A stretch of DNA of 40,593 nucleotides. Origin: a candidate division KSB1 bacterium. GTDB taxonomy: Bacteria > Zhuqueibacterota > JdFR-76 > DREG01. Both the position numbers and the translations under genes were made by a program. The stretch covers positions 1-40,593 of the forward strand of contig JADFJB010000025.1 in the NCBI GenBank assembly GCA_022566355.1, written 5' to 3'. This document shows, one piece after another, positions 17,665 through 27,491 of this stretch. Every line of letters begins with the position of its first letter. Position 1 is the first letter of the stretch. The notes beneath the pieces were generated by a model. That model searched no databases and was not told the origin of the DNA. It worked only from the letters and a program-made list of their open reading frames with translations.

Positions 17665-18206
17665 GTGAACTATTCCGTAATATTATAAATAACGTATCTC
17701 TATATGCGATTCCGCTTCTTCTTTTTTTAATTCCGCTTCTTGCATTTATTAAGAAAGTAAAAGTCTATGAAGAATTTGTTGAAGGTGCAAAAGAGGGCTT
17801 TAAAGTAGCGGTTACTATTATTCCCTACCTGGTGGCTATCTTGGTTGCAATAGGGATGTTTCGTGCTTCTGGGGCTATGGATATTTTTGCAAATTTGATT
17901 TCTCCTTTGACAGATTTGGTTGGATTCCCGGCCGAAACACTTCCGGCAGCATTCATGCGGCCTCTTTCCGGAAGCGGGACACTTGGAATTGTTACGGAGT
18001 TGATGAATACGCATGGTCCGGATTCATTTGTGGGCCGGTTGGCATCGACGATTTACGGTTCAACCGAAACTACGTTCTATGTCTTAGCTGTTTATTTCGG
18101 GGCGGTAAACATCAAAAAAACACGCCATGCCGTTCCAATAGGATTAATTGCCGATTTTGCAGGTATAGCTGCTGCTTTATTTATTTGTAAGTTGGTTTTT
18201 GTCTAG
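17661..18206 (+). CDS. spmB: SpmB-like nucleoside-recognition (Gate) domain membrane protein
   Basis: A 181-residue partner of the preceding gene, coupled by an ATGA overlap. It has four to five hydrophobic segments and the SpmB signature region: AKEGFKVAVTIIPYLVAILVA, AFMRPLSGSGTLG and STIYGSTETTFYVLAVYFGAV. SpmA and SpmB are always found together, often fused, and probably form one complex. It ends in an A+T-rich, repeat-containing gap with no clear terminator. Confidence 0.88.
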   Translation: MSELFRNIINNVSLYAIPLLLFLIPLLAFIKKVKVYEEFVEGAKEGFKVAVTIIPYLVAILVAIGMFRASGAMDIFANLISPLTDLVGFPAETLPAAFMRPLSGSGTLGIVTELMNTHGPDSFVGRLASTIYGSTETTFYVLAVYFGAVNIKKTRHAVPIGLIADFAGIAAALFICKLVFV

Positions 18207-18915
18207 GACAAGAATTTTGGTTTTACTCTAAGAATTTGAAATTGATTGTAATTTTATTTATGAGTGTAAAGCATAAGTCCCTTGTAATTAATGGGATGTC
18301 CGATAATGTTTAGATGCAAAGGAACCACTTAGTTCATTAATTCAATGGGTAAATCATTATTAAACATACCCCGATTCTCTGCCTAGGGGTTAGGTTTCTG
18401 GTCAATTCTAAATGTTTTTTGATTAAAGATATTAATGGCGACGATGTCCAAAATCCATATTATCCAAATAAAATTTTAACTCATCCCCGTAGCAATGAAA
18501 CTATTTACTTAACTTGGATTATTCATGAATCAGCTTTTAAGCTTAAAGTTTCCTAATTGTCATCCCTTTCGCGACGGGATCTATTTCCATAAAAAGGGAA
18601 TAGTGAAATCGTAAATATAACTTAAACTTAGTTGCAAAATAGATCTCTCTTGGATGACAGTGATAAGGTTTATGAATAGATCAGGTTAAGCAATTTATTA
18701 GTAATTTAGTAAGAAAGGAGTTGTCTAGAAATTAATGGCAATCCTGATTTATTTAGGTGAAACTTTTTACAATTAGTATCATTATTTGAATCACCTGAAA
18801 TATTATGATTTTTTTGATTTTAGTATCGATTTCGATTGGATAATATTCAAGTCAATATTTATATTAATAGTTCTGTAAATAAAAATTTACTTCTCATTTT
18901 TTTAACATTTAAAAT
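18207..18915. other. 709-bp A+T-rich non-coding region before uvrA
   Basis: No gene is supported. It contains the inverted copy of the intergenic repeat family (18561-18689). I looked for a LexA-type site in the last 100 bases before uvrA and found none that I would defend. Confidence 0.6.
18561..18689. repeat. Dispersed intergenic repeat, inverted copy
   Basis: 18669-18689 is the exact reverse complement of 8575-8595. Leftward from it come GATGACAG (18653-18660) and a CATCCC/GGGAT hairpin (18561-18579), the same parts as at 8575-8659 but diverged and with an A+T-rich insert. Confidence 0.6.
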
Positions 18916-21798
18916 ATGCCAAATCAAAACAAAATCGTCATTAAAGGAGCAAGGGAGAATAACTTAAAAAATATAGACCTCGAAATCCCTCGAGATAAAT
19001 TAGTTGTAATTACAGGCCTATCCGGTTCAGGGAAATCTTCCCTGGCCTTTGATACCATCTACGCGGAGGGGCATCGCAGGTACGTAGAATCTCTTTCTTC
19101 TTATGCAAGACAATTCCTTGGCTTGATGGAAAAACCTGATGTGGACAATATAGAGGGACTCTCTCCGGCTATATCAATCGAACAAAAAACTACCAGTAAA
19201 AATCCTCGCTCAACAGTTGGCACAGTTACTGAAATTTATGATTATCTCCGTTTGTTGTTCGCACGTATCGGGATCCCTTATTGCTATAATTGCGGGAAAC
19301 AGATCCAGCGTCAAACCGTTCAGCAGATAGTAGATATCGTAATGAACATGCCCGAAGGAACCAAATTTCAAATATTAGCTCCTAGTGTAAGAGGGCGTAA
19401 GGGAGAGTATAAAGAGGTGTTCGAGGAAGCTCGCCGCGAAGGATATGTACGAGTCAGGGTTGATGGGAAAATTCGGGAATTATCAGAAACCATAACCTTA
19501 GATAAAAAGAAAAAACACAATATTGAAATCGTGGTTGACCGGTTAATTGCAGACTCAAAAATCAAAAATCGACTTACTGATTCAATTGAAACCGCACTGA
19601 ATCTTTCCAGCGGATTATTAATCATCAGCGAAGTGAACGGTAAAGATCATCTTTACAGTGAGCAGTTCTCTTGTATCGATTGTGAAATTTCTTACGAGGA
19701 AATTGCACCACGTATGTTTTCGTTTAACAGCCCCTATGGCGCTTGCCCAACCTGTAATGGACTCGGCACAGTTCGTGAAATCGATCCACAACTTGTAATC
19801 CCAAACGATGAATTATCGGTTAGGGATGGTGCAATCGAACCTTGGGGCGGAGGCCAAGACGGATGGTATTTCTCTCAACTTCAATCTTTAGCGCATCACA
19901 ATAAATTCGATTTAGGGTCGCCCTGGAAAGATTTGGACCCCAAAATTCATCAAGTTATTCTTTATGGCTCGAACAAGGAAATTGAAATTGACTACAGAAA
20001 TAAAAAAGGAACGGTTAGCGCTACGATCTTGCACAAATATGAAGGAGTTATTCCCAGTTTACATCGTCGCTACCGGCAAACCGGATCATATGGAGTGCGA
20101 GACTGGATCGAAAATTATATGAACTCATGCGCTTGTGAAGCCTGCGGTGGCTCACGATTAAAACCGGAAAGCCTGGCGGTAAAAATTCACGAAAAATCCA
20201 TCGCCGACGTTACACGTTTTTCAATTAAACAGGCTAAACAATTCTTTGCAGAGCTCAAATTAACGAACCGGGAACAGATCATCGCCCACCAGGTGTTGAA
20301 TGAAGTTAACCAAAGGTTATCATTTTTATTAAATGTCGGTCTGGATTACCTCACACTAGATCGCACCGCAGGAACACTCGCAGGCGGCGAATCGCAAAGA
20401 ATTCGATTGGCGACTCAAATCGGTTCGCAGTTGGTTGGCGTGTTGTACATTTTAGATGAACCTAGCATAGGCCTACATCAACGCGATAACAAACGTCTGA
20501 TCGAAACCCTTACACGTCTTCGCGATTTGGGGAATACCGTTTTGGTAGTTGAACACGACCGCGAGACCATGGAACATGCAGACCACATTATCGATCTTGG
20601 ACCTGGCGCAGGTGAAGATGGCGGCCATATTGTAGCACAGGGTAAAGTACATGAAATTAAATGTGCTAATGGCTCTATCACCGGAGATTACTTGAGCGGG
20701 AAAAAATCTATACCAATCCCGGAAACCAGGAGGGAAGGAAACCGACTCAATTTAATCCTTAAAGGGGCTGCCGGTAATAATTTAAAGTCCATCGATGTAA
20801 TTTTTCCATTGGGAAAATTGATTTGCGTAACCGGGGTTTCCGGTTCCGGCAAGAGTACTTTAATTAACCAAACACTCTACCCTGCTCTTAAGCGAGCGAT
20901 TTACCGCTCAAAGGAAATCCCTTTACAGTATAAGTCAATAGAGGGATTGGAACTAATTGACAAAGTAGTTGACATCAATCAATCTCCCATTGGCCGTACA
21001 CCACGTTCAAATCCGGCTACCTACACCGGATTATTCACTCCAATTCGTGATCTTTTCTCGCAATTACCCGAGTCTAAGGTTAGAGGTTACAAACCTGGTC
21101 GCTTCAGTTTTAATGTGAAGGGTGGAAGATGCGAAGCCTGCGAGGGTGATGGAATTCTTAAAATCGAAATGCACTTTTTACCTGATGTCTATATAACTTG
21201 CGAAGCTTGTAAAGGACTTCGTTATAATCGTGAAACATTGGAAATCAAGTATAAAGGCAAAAGAATTTCTGACGTCTTGAATATGACAGTCAAGGAAGCT
21301 TTAATTTTTTTTGAGAATATTCCCGTCATTCACCGAAAATTACAAACTCTGTTCGATGTGGGATTGCGCTATATCAAATTAGGCCAGCAGGCTACAACTC
21401 TATCGGGAGGAGAAGCTCAGAGAGTAAAACTTGCAACCGAGTTATCGAAGGTTGCAACCGGTAAGACACTATATTTGCTGGATGAGCCAACAACGGGACT
21501 TCATTTTGCAGATATCCAACACCTGCTGGATGTATTAAATCGTTTGGTTAGCAAAGGCAATACAGTTATTGTGATTGAGCACAACATGGACGTCATCAAA
21601 TCAGCCGATCATATCATTGACCTGGGACCGGAAGGAGGTGATTTTGGCGGTCAAGTAGTTGCCACAGGCACCCCGGAATCAATTTTGGATATACCCCAAT
21701 CATACACCGGTCAATTTTTAAAGAAAGAAATGCAATTCAAACCGGTTATTGAAAGACCCATTGCTTCAACTGCAGAGGCTACGCTTGAGGCTTCCTGA
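18916..21798 (+). CDS. uvrA: Excinuclease ABC subunit A (UvrA)
   Basis: The 960-residue damage-recognition ATPase of nucleotide excision repair, full length. The two ABC modules are both intact: Walker [10 protein letters not shown] with Lys40 and GVSGSGKST with Lys646; signatures [12 protein letters not shown] and [12 protein letters not shown]; Walker [11 protein letters not shown] and [10 protein letters not shown]. The zinc modules are present (CYNCGKQ...CIDCE...[29 protein letters not shown]...CEACKG). The start [20 protein letters not shown] is standard. The last residues continue past the usual C-terminus and overlap the Nudix gene slightly. Confidence 0.98.
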   Translation: MPNQNKIVIKGARENNLKNIDLEIPRDKLVVITGLSGSGKSSLAFDTIYAEGHRRYVESLSSYARQFLGLMEKPDVDNIEGLSPAISIEQKTTSKNPRSTVGTVTEIYDYLRLLFARIGIPYCYNCGKQIQRQTVQQIVDIVMNMPEGTKFQILAPSVRGRKGEYKEVFEEARREGYVRVRVDGKIRELSETITLDKKKKHNIEIVVDRLIADSKIKNRLTDSIETALNLSSGLLIISEVNGKDHLYSEQFSCIDCEISYEEIAPRMFSFNSPYGACPTCNGLGTVREIDPQLVIPNDELSVRDGAIEPWGGGQDGWYFSQLQSLAHHNKFDLGSPWKDLDPKIHQVILYGSNKEIEIDYRNKKGTVSATILHKYEGVIPSLHRRYRQTGSYGVRDWIENYMNSCACEACGGSRLKPESLAVKIHEKSIADVTRFSIKQAKQFFAELKLTNREQIIAHQVLNEVNQRLSFLLNVGLDYLTLDRTAGTLAGGESQRIRLATQIGSQLVGVLYILDEPSIGLHQRDNKRLIETLTRLRDLGNTVLVVEHDRETMEHADHIIDLGPGAGEDGGHIVAQGKVHEIKCANGSITGDYLSGKKSIPIPETRREGNRLNLILKGAAGNNLKSIDVIFPLGKLICVTGVSGSGKSTLINQTLYPALKRAIYRSKEIPLQYKSIEGLELIDKVVDINQSPIGRTPRSNPATYTGLFTPIRDLFSQLPESKVRGYKPGRFSFNVKGGRCEACEGDGILKIEMHFLPDVYITCEACKGLRYNRETLEIKYKGKRISDVLNMTVKEALIFFENIPVIHRKLQTLFDVGLRYIKLGQQATTLSGGEAQRVKLATELSKVATGKTLYLLDEPTTGLHFADIQHLLDVLNRLVSKGNTVIVIEHNMDVIKSADHIIDLGPEGGDFGGQVVATGTPESILDIPQSYTGQFLKKEMQFKPVIERPIASTAEATLEAS

Positions 21799-22588
21799 AC
21801 CGCTCAACCAACTGTTTCAAATAGTAATCCGTTGCAATTTCACTTCATATAATCTCCATGTTTACTGGGATGAAAATTCTGAATCCTGTTCAGAGAAACA
21901 GGTTAAGCTTGAAAATGGTTTTTGGCAAAAACTGCTTCAGGAAAATTCCGGATCAAATCTATTTAATGGAAAACTGTGCCGTCTTCGAGATTTTGAATCC
22001 AATTTAAATTCAATGACACTAACACTATCGCCTATAGAGTATAAAACCCATGTATATGCGATTCTTAAAAAAAGTGAAATTTCTAAATCTCGTACTAAAT
22101 CAGCCAATTTGGCGTTAGGAGTCAGTGCGGTTGTTGTTGCCAATGATGCCAAAGTATTGTTTATAAAACGAAGCAAAAAAGTACTCATTGAAGCTGGAAA
22201 ATTTGATGTGTTTGGCGGACATATCGATCCACATCAACATTTTAAATTGGATCAGATTGAAAAAATACCCGATCCGTTTATTTCGATAAAAACCGAATTA
22301 CACGAAGAATTAAATCTTTCTGGTTCACAAATTAATAATCTTACAGGAATCGGTTTAATCAAAAACCTGTTAACCGGACAACCAGAGCTCATTTTTCGAT
22401 GCAAGACAAATTTGGATTCAAACACTTTAATTGAACAATCAAAGCTTGCAGAAGACAAAGCTGAATATTCGGATATACTTACAATGTCTAATGAGCCTGA
22501 TGTATTACAAAAATTTTGTTTAGATAATGCCTTGGACTTCAGTCCATCAGGATTAGGCAATATTTGGGTACACTCTTTGCACGTTTAG
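21785..22588 (+). CDS. NUDT22-like Nudix hydrolase
   Basis: About 267 residues. The Nudix region contains [10 protein letters not shown], a roughly 20-residue insertion, and ELHEELNL, so the Glu-rich helix (E-L-x-E-E) is kept but the canonical GX5E spacing is broken. This altered box and the preceding [21 protein letters not shown] recall human NUDT22, a UDP-glucose/UDP-galactose diphosphatase, rather than MutT. No ATG opens the frame. I chose the TTG at 21785, which has AGAGG 7 bases before it and overlaps uvrA by 14 bases; TTGs at 21749 and 21761 are alternatives. Coupling to uvrA could mean co-expression only. Catalytic activity is inferred and not certain. Confidence 0.78.
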   Translation: MRLPEPLNQLFQIVIRCNFTSYNLHVYWDENSESCSEKQVKLENGFWQKLLQENSGSNLFNGKLCRLRDFESNLNSMTLTLSPIEYKTHVYAILKKSEISKSRTKSANLALGVSAVVVANDAKVLFIKRSKKVLIEAGKFDVFGGHIDPHQHFKLDQIEKIPDPFISIKTELHEELNLSGSQINNLTGIGLIKNLLTGQPELIFRCKTNLDSNTLIEQSKLAEDKAEYSDILTMSNEPDVLQKFCLDNALDFSPSGLGNIWVHSLHV

Positions 22589-22706
22589 ATTATTAATAGT
22601 CTAAATGACAAATAATTAATCTTAATTCTAAAGTGGTTTCAATGTCCTTATATTTTCATCAAATGCGTGACTCATTTGGAATCAAAAATCCGGGTTGGAG
22701 TGTATA

Positions 22707-24062
22707 TTGATACGAAGGTTTTATTTAATTTTGATTCTAATCCTGGTAGGCTGCTCATTATCACAAGCCCAGGAAATTAGAAATCGATTTGGTATAGGGG
22801 TTTATAGTTCGGCAATTTCTTTAATAGGAGGAACTACTACTGAAAATCCGGTAGATATTTCCAAAGGACTTTCTATCTTCTATGGATTATCAAACCGATG
22901 GCTGGCATCTTTGAATGGCAGCTATAGTCGTATATCCCCGGAACTTCCTTTACAATCTCAATTTAATAAATACTCGCTTTATCCCATATCTCTAGATTTT
23001 AGTTATACTCCAAGGCACTGGGAGCGTGTTCATCATTACTTCACCGTAGGCGCAGGAGTTGTAACCTGGGATGCCAACGATGCTTCATCTAATCTAAAAT
23101 TCTGGCCTAAAATTTTATTAGGCGTTGGATTGGAAGGTTTCATTTCCAGCCGATTGAGTGCTGCTTTTTATCTGCACTACAACCAGGTATTAAAAAAGCC
23201 AGAAAATATTGGAGAAGAAATCATAAAAGAGATTACGGATAATCGAATTCTTTTTGAAATGGGATTTTCACTGAAATTTTGGAGTCCTTACAAAGGGGAT
23301 ATTGACAACGACGGCATTCCAAATCATCTGGACAATTGTTTAAATGAGCCGGAAGATTATGACGGTTATTTTGATTTGGATGGATGTCCAGACCCGGATA
23401 ATGACAATGACGGTATTCTTGATGTGGATGATTATTGCCCCAATATTCCCGAGGATATTGATGGCTTCGAGGATTTAGACGGCTGTCCGGACCTGGATAA
23501 CGACGGCGATAACATACCGGATGTATTGGATAGTTGTATGAATCTAGCGGAAGATTTTGATGGATTTCGAGACCTGGATGGTTGCCCTGATTTTGACAAC
23601 GATCTCGATGGAATTATCGATATTAAGGATAAATGTCCAAATCGACCTGAAACCTTTAATGGCTATTTAGACGATGACGGCTGCCCGGATAAAATAGTTG
23701 AAGAGATATTAAAAGGTAAAAAAGTAGTTCTTAGTAATATTAATTTTGAATACGATAGTTCGATTCTCATATCAGAAGCCTTTGCGATTTTGAATGAGGT
23801 TCTGGCTGCACTCAGGAGAAATCATGAAATCGAATTAATTATTAGAGGGTATACCGATTCAAAAGGAGATTTTGGTTATAATTTGGAGCTATCGCAAAGA
23901 AGAGCACAGGCTGTGGTGCAATATTTATTGAATCAAGGAATCGATAGAAATAGGCTAAAATCTGTTGGCTATGGTGCGACCAGTCCCATTGCTGATAACT
24001 CGACTGAAGAAGGCCGATTAAAAAACCGAAGAGTTGAATTTGTTCCTCGAACAAAGGAATAG
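22707..24062 (+). CDS. OmpA-family outer-membrane protein with thrombospondin type 3 repeats
   Basis: A 451-residue envelope protein. The leader (RRFYLILILILVGCSLSQAQ) is a signal peptide, with VGC also readable as a lipobox. An eight-strand-barrel-like domain spans residues about 25-195, four Asp-rich TSP3 calcium-binding repeats (D-x-D-x-DG...D-x-C/DGCPD) span about 200-330, and the C-terminus is an OmpA peptidoglycan-binding domain (IIRGYTDSKGDFGYNLELS, then RRVEFVPR). The start is the TTG at 22707, chosen because GGAG lies 6 bases before it; the TTG at 22695 would place the ribosome site inside the gene. The gene is convergent with the efflux operon, 10 bases between stops. Confidence 0.92.
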   Translation: MIRRFYLILILILVGCSLSQAQEIRNRFGIGVYSSAISLIGGTTTENPVDISKGLSIFYGLSNRWLASLNGSYSRISPELPLQSQFNKYSLYPISLDFSYTPRHWERVHHYFTVGAGVVTWDANDASSNLKFWPKILLGVGLEGFISSRLSAAFYLHYNQVLKKPENIGEEIIKEITDNRILFEMGFSLKFWSPYKGDIDNDGIPNHLDNCLNEPEDYDGYFDLDGCPDPDNDNDGILDVDDYCPNIPEDIDGFEDLDGCPDLDNDGDNIPDVLDSCMNLAEDFDGFRDLDGCPDFDNDLDGIIDIKDKCPNRPETFNGYLDDDGCPDKIVEEILKGKKVVLSNINFEYDSSILISEAFAILNEVLAALRRNHEIELIIRGYTDSKGDFGYNLELSQRRAQAVVQYLLNQGIDRNRLKSVGYGATSPIADNSTEEGRLKNRRVEFVPRTKE

Positions 24063-24072
24063 TTTTAACTAG

Positions 24073-25299
24073 CTATTCGTATCTCAAAGCTTCAATTGGA
24101 CTCAGCTTGGCTGCTTTTGAAGCAGGATAAAGGCCAAAGAAAATCCCCACTGATGATGTGAATACTAATCCTAATATGACGGAACCTACCGATATGGTAG
24201 CCGGCAGCGGAGTATAAGCATCGATTATTTTAGCGATTCCAAACCCGAGCAGTATACCAAGTGTCCCTCCAATCATACAAATTGTAACTGCCTCTACCAG
24301 GAACTGCGACATAATATCAAACCTTTTGGCTCCAATGGCTTTACGAATGCCGATCTCCCGAGTCCTTTCCACGACCGATACCAGCATAATGTTCATGATA
24401 CCAATTCCTCCCACCAGGAGCGCAATAGAACCAATCCCTATCGCCACAATGTATAAAGTTGCAGTCAATTGATTATACATCGAAGTAAATGTATCTTGCT
24501 GGTTGATGGCAAAATCATCCTCCTCCATTGGGGTCAATCCTCTTATTCTTCTCATGATACCGGTAAGCTCATCTTTGGCAGCTTCAATGCGTTCCTGGCC
24601 GCCAGCCTTTACTTGAATTGTGATCGAACGCCGGAAGCCAAAAATCTTATAAAAGGCGCCAATTGGAATGACAACTCGTTGGTCTAAGCTAAATCCAAAG
24701 ATACTGCCTCTTTTCTCCAATATGCCTACAACCAAAAAGTAATGACCCCCGATTTTAACACGCTTACCGATTGGATTTACGTTTTCGAAAAGTTTATCTG
24801 CAACTTCCCAACCCAACACACAAATATTGCGTCTATGTTTAATGTCCGAATCGATTAAAAAACGACCGTATTCGGGAAGTGCGTTTGAAGTTTTCTGATA
24901 TCCACCGGCAGTACCCACAACGCGAACTCCGCTTACCGTCTTACTGCCATATTTTACATTCCTGGACGTACCCACCTCATAAGATATTGCTGTTGCAACA
25001 GTATTCAATTTAACTACCTGTTTTGCCTGCGCTTCGGTAATGTCCTTTCTGTTGCGATATTTAAAAAAATCCATTCCGGCAAACCAGGGCATTTTTTGAA
25101 TATATAAAACATCAGAACCCAGAGCAGATATTTGGGAGCTAAACGCTTTGTCAAGTCCCTTGATAACAGTGTTAATGGCAATAATCGTCAAAATGCCAAT
25201 CATAATTCCCAAAGTGGAAAGGATTGCTCTCAGCTTATGCATTCTAAGCGCTTGAAAGGCCATGGCCACATTTTCTAGGAGGGAAATAAATATTCGCAT
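24073..25299 (-). CDS. MacB-type ABC transporter permease
   Basis: A 408-residue FtsX/MacB-family permease: N-terminal transmembrane helix (HKLRAILSTLGIMIGILTIIA), a periplasmic MacB_PCD domain (about 45-245), then three C-terminal helices (IALLVGGIGIMNIMLVSVVERTREIGIRKAIGA). The REIGIRKAIGA loop is the family hallmark. It is the last gene of a five-gene efflux operon. With a separate ATPase gene, an adaptor and TolC, it forms a mechanotransmission-type tripartite pump, which exports macrolides, peptides, siderophores or lipoproteins in known cases. The substrate is unknown here. Confidence 0.93.
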   Translation of the reverse strand: MRIFISLLENVAMAFQALRMHKLRAILSTLGIMIGILTIIAINTVIKGLDKAFSSQISALGSDVLYIQKMPWFAGMDFFKYRNRKDITEAQAKQVVKLNTVATAISYEVGTSRNVKYGSKTVSGVRVVGTAGGYQKTSNALPEYGRFLIDSDIKHRRNICVLGWEVADKLFENVNPIGKRVKIGGHYFLVVGILEKRGSIFGFSLDQRVVIPIGAFYKIFGFRRSITIQVKAGGQERIEAAKDELTGIMRRIRGLTPMEEDDFAINQQDTFTSMYNQLTATLYIVAIGIGSIALLVGGIGIMNIMLVSVVERTREIGIRKAIGAKRFDIMSQFLVEAVTICMIGGTLGILLGFGIAKIIDAYTPLPATISVGSVILGLVFTSSVGIFFGLYPASKAAKLSPIEALRYE

Positions 25300-25358
25300 T
25301 GTTTTAATTATAATCTAATTTTTACCTGGTCTTAATGATTTCTTTTGAAATAGTATTT

Positions 25359-26081
25359 TTATTGATTTGGTTCACTTGCCACGATCTCATCTTTTTCAAT
25401 GAATCCATCCCGTAGTCGAATTATCCGCTTTGCATGATCCGCTATATATGGTTCATGAGTTACCAAAATAATCGTATTCCCAAGGTTATATAATTCCTCC
25501 AGGATTTCCATAATTTCTTCACCTGTTTTGGTGTCCAGGTTACCGGTTGGCTCATCAGCAAAAATGATCGATGGATTATTCACCAACGCCCTGGCAATTG
25601 CCACACGTTGGCGCTGGCCGCCGGATAACTCACTGGGTCGGTGATCCATTCTGTCTGCCAGTCCCACTCGTTCTAATGCATCCTTTGCTTTAGCTTTTCT
25701 TTCTTTTCTAGGAATCCCACTGTAAATCAACGGCAATTCAACATTGTGTAACGCATCAGCCCGGGGCAGTAAATTAAAAGTCTGAAAGACAAAGCCAATT
25801 TTTCGATTTCTTATGCTTGCCAGGGAGTCATCATCTAATTTGCTTACATCGACGCCTTCAAAAAAATAGGTGCCCTCCGTCGGCGTATCCAGGCAGCCCA
25901 TGATATTCATCAAGGTGGATTTGCCAGAGCCAGATGGCCCCATGATCGCGACATATTCATTTTTATTAATCGAAACATTAATATTTTGAAGTGCGGGAAC
26001 AATTACCGTTCCTAGTTGGTAATCTTTTTTTAAATTTTGAATTTCGATTATTTTATTGTTTGTATTCATTGAGTCAGACAT
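25359..26081 (-). CDS. MacB/LolD-type ABC transporter ATP-binding protein
   Basis: A 240-residue ATPase of the MacB/LolD/FtsE type. It shows Walker [10 protein letters not shown] (Lys54), Q-loop [12 protein letters not shown], signature [15 protein letters not shown], Walker [13 protein letters not shown] and switch His in VTHEP. I place the start at the ATG at 26081, 17 bases downstream of the adaptor stop, with GGGG 6 bases before it. A longer frame starting at 26138 would overlap the adaptor gene by 41 bases. Confidence 0.94.
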   Translation of the reverse strand: MSDSMNTNNKIIEIQNLKKDYQLGTVIVPALQNINVSINKNEYVAIMGPSGSGKSTLMNIMGCLDTPTEGTYFFEGVDVSKLDDDSLASIRNRKIGFVFQTFNLLPRADALHNVELPLIYSGIPRKERKAKAKDALERVGLADRMDHRPSELSGGQRQRVAIARALVNNPSIIFADEPTGNLDTKTGEEIMEILEELYNLGNTIILVTHEPYIADHAKRIIRLRDGFIEKDEIVASEPNQ

Positions 26082-26097
26082 TGCTACCCCATATAAA

Positions 26098-27381
26098 TTA
26101 ATTCGATTTTGATTGAAAACGGCGGGATTTCTTATCAATCTTCACCTTTGCATCATGGCGTAGATCTTTAGAGAGCACGCGATAACTTCCTGTGACAACT
26201 GTTTCACCTTCTTCAACGCCTGAAAAAATCTCAATATGTGTATCGCTGCTGATGCCGGTTTTAACAACCCTGGCTTTTGCCATCTCGTTTTCAATCACAA
26301 ACACAATTTCTTCTAAATCATCTTCACCATTGTCAGCATAGCTTCCAGCTGAATCATCATCGTTTGTTCCCTTAGAATCTTTTTCCGCTAACCACCCCTC
26401 TATTTCCTTTTTTTGTCGAACAGTAACAGACTGTATTGGAAGCTTTAACGCATTGTCTTTGACGTTGGTAATGATGTCTACAGTGGCGGACATTCCTGGT
26501 CGGACTTTTATAATATCATCGAGTACCAGGATTTTTACTTCAAAATTAGTTACTTCTTCTTGCGTCCCCATTCCCCGGGTATTTGCAGTATGTGCAATTT
26601 CACTAACTTTTCCGATGAAAGATGTGTCCGGGAAGGCGTCTACCTGAATTCTGGCTGAATCGCCCAGGCAGATGTTTACGACATCATTCTCATCGATCTC
26701 GGTGACAGCCTCCATTTGCGATAGATCGGATACGACCATGATCACGTCTTCCTGAAATTGCGAGCCCAGGGCAATTTCACCCTCTTCTTTGTTCAATTGT
26801 GTAACGACGCCATCTATGGGAGAATTCAAAGTAGTCTTAGACAGGTCGTCTCGTGCCTGATCCAATACTGCACTGGATTGAGTTACCTGATCGAACGCTG
26901 CATCTAGATTTGCCTTATCGATCTCATAAGCAGCGGCATAGGTATCAAGCTCGCCCTGGGAAGCCAGTCCTTGCTTAAATAGTTTCTCAGAACGCTCATG
27001 CTCGGATTTACTTTTCGCCAGGTTTGCTTTCTGCCGTCTTGCTGAAGCTTGGGTCGAGCTCATATTCGCTTGTGCTTGAACCACTGCCGCTTCATAACGG
27101 GTACGGTCCAGTTCTACCAAAATTTGGTTTTTTTTAACAACATCCCCTTCCATAACATGGAGCGCAATAATCTTAGCGCTGACATTGGCACTGATCTTCA
27201 CTCCAAGTTTTGGCTGGATCCTGCCACTACCACTTACTATTTGAACCAATCTACCACGTTCGGCTTTTTCTACTTGTACGTTAAATGTTTTTCCGGATGA
27301 TTTTTTCAGGTTAACGATAACAAAAACAGCAAGTACTGCAATAGCAGCAATCGCAATAATGGCTTTTTTCTTATTAGACAT
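26098..27381 (-). CDS. MacA-like periplasmic adaptor (membrane-fusion protein)
   Basis: A 427-residue HlyD/MacA family adaptor linking the inner-membrane permease to TolC. An N-terminal membrane anchor (residues 5-25), a barrel-sandwich half with [21 protein letters not shown], a long coiled-coil hairpin (about 90-190, [19 protein letters not shown] to [15 protein letters not shown]), the second lipoyl half ([18 protein letters not shown]) and a C-terminal beta barrel. An Asp/Glu-rich insertion ([18 protein letters not shown], about residues 338-358) interrupts the membrane-proximal domain and is unusual. Confidence 0.93.
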   Translation of the reverse strand: MSNKKKAIIAIAAIAVLAVFVIVNLKKSSGKTFNVQVEKAERGRLVQIVSGSGRIQPKLGVKISANVSAKIIALHVMEGDVVKKNQILVELDRTRYEAAVVQAQANMSSTQASARRQKANLAKSKSEHERSEKLFKQGLASQGELDTYAAAYEIDKANLDAAFDQVTQSSAVLDQARDDLSKTTLNSPIDGVVTQLNKEEGEIALGSQFQEDVIMVVSDLSQMEAVTEIDENDVVNICLGDSARIQVDAFPDTSFIGKVSEIAHTANTRGMGTQEEVTNFEVKILVLDDIIKVRPGMSATVDIITNVKDNALKLPIQSVTVRQKKEIEGWLAEKDSKGTNDDDSAGSYADNGEDDLEEIVFVIENEMAKARVVKTGISSDTHIEIFSGVEEGETVVTGSYRVLSKDLRHDAKVKIDKKSRRFQSKSN

Positions 27382-27452
27382 TTTTCCCTACCCAATGTTT
27401 ATTTATTATTGATGAATACTACCATCAAATTTATGGAGGTAATTAAACTATT

Positions 27453-27480
27453 GCACGGATAATTTTAGTTTAATCCGTGC
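27453..27480. repeat. Intra-operon inverted repeat between tolC and the adaptor gene
   Basis: GCACGGAT (27453-27460) pairs perfectly with ATCCGTGC (27473-27480) around a 12-base A+T loop. There is no T-run on the minus strand, so it is not a standard terminator. It may adjust expression or mRNA stability between tolC and the downstream genes. Confidence 0.55.
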
Positions 27481-27491
27481 TTGAGGTTATA

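Noticed and set aside
17035-18206. Evidence of endospore formation from SpmA/SpmB
   Set aside because: Homologues of this pair are widespread in non-sporulating Gram-negatives, and the window contains clear outer-membrane genes but no sporulation genes.
24057-24078. GAATAG...CTATTC palindrome as a bidirectional terminator between ompA-type and permease genes
   Set aside because: It arises because both convergent genes end in Glu-stop (GAATAG); there is no T-tract and the stem is only six A+T-rich pairs.
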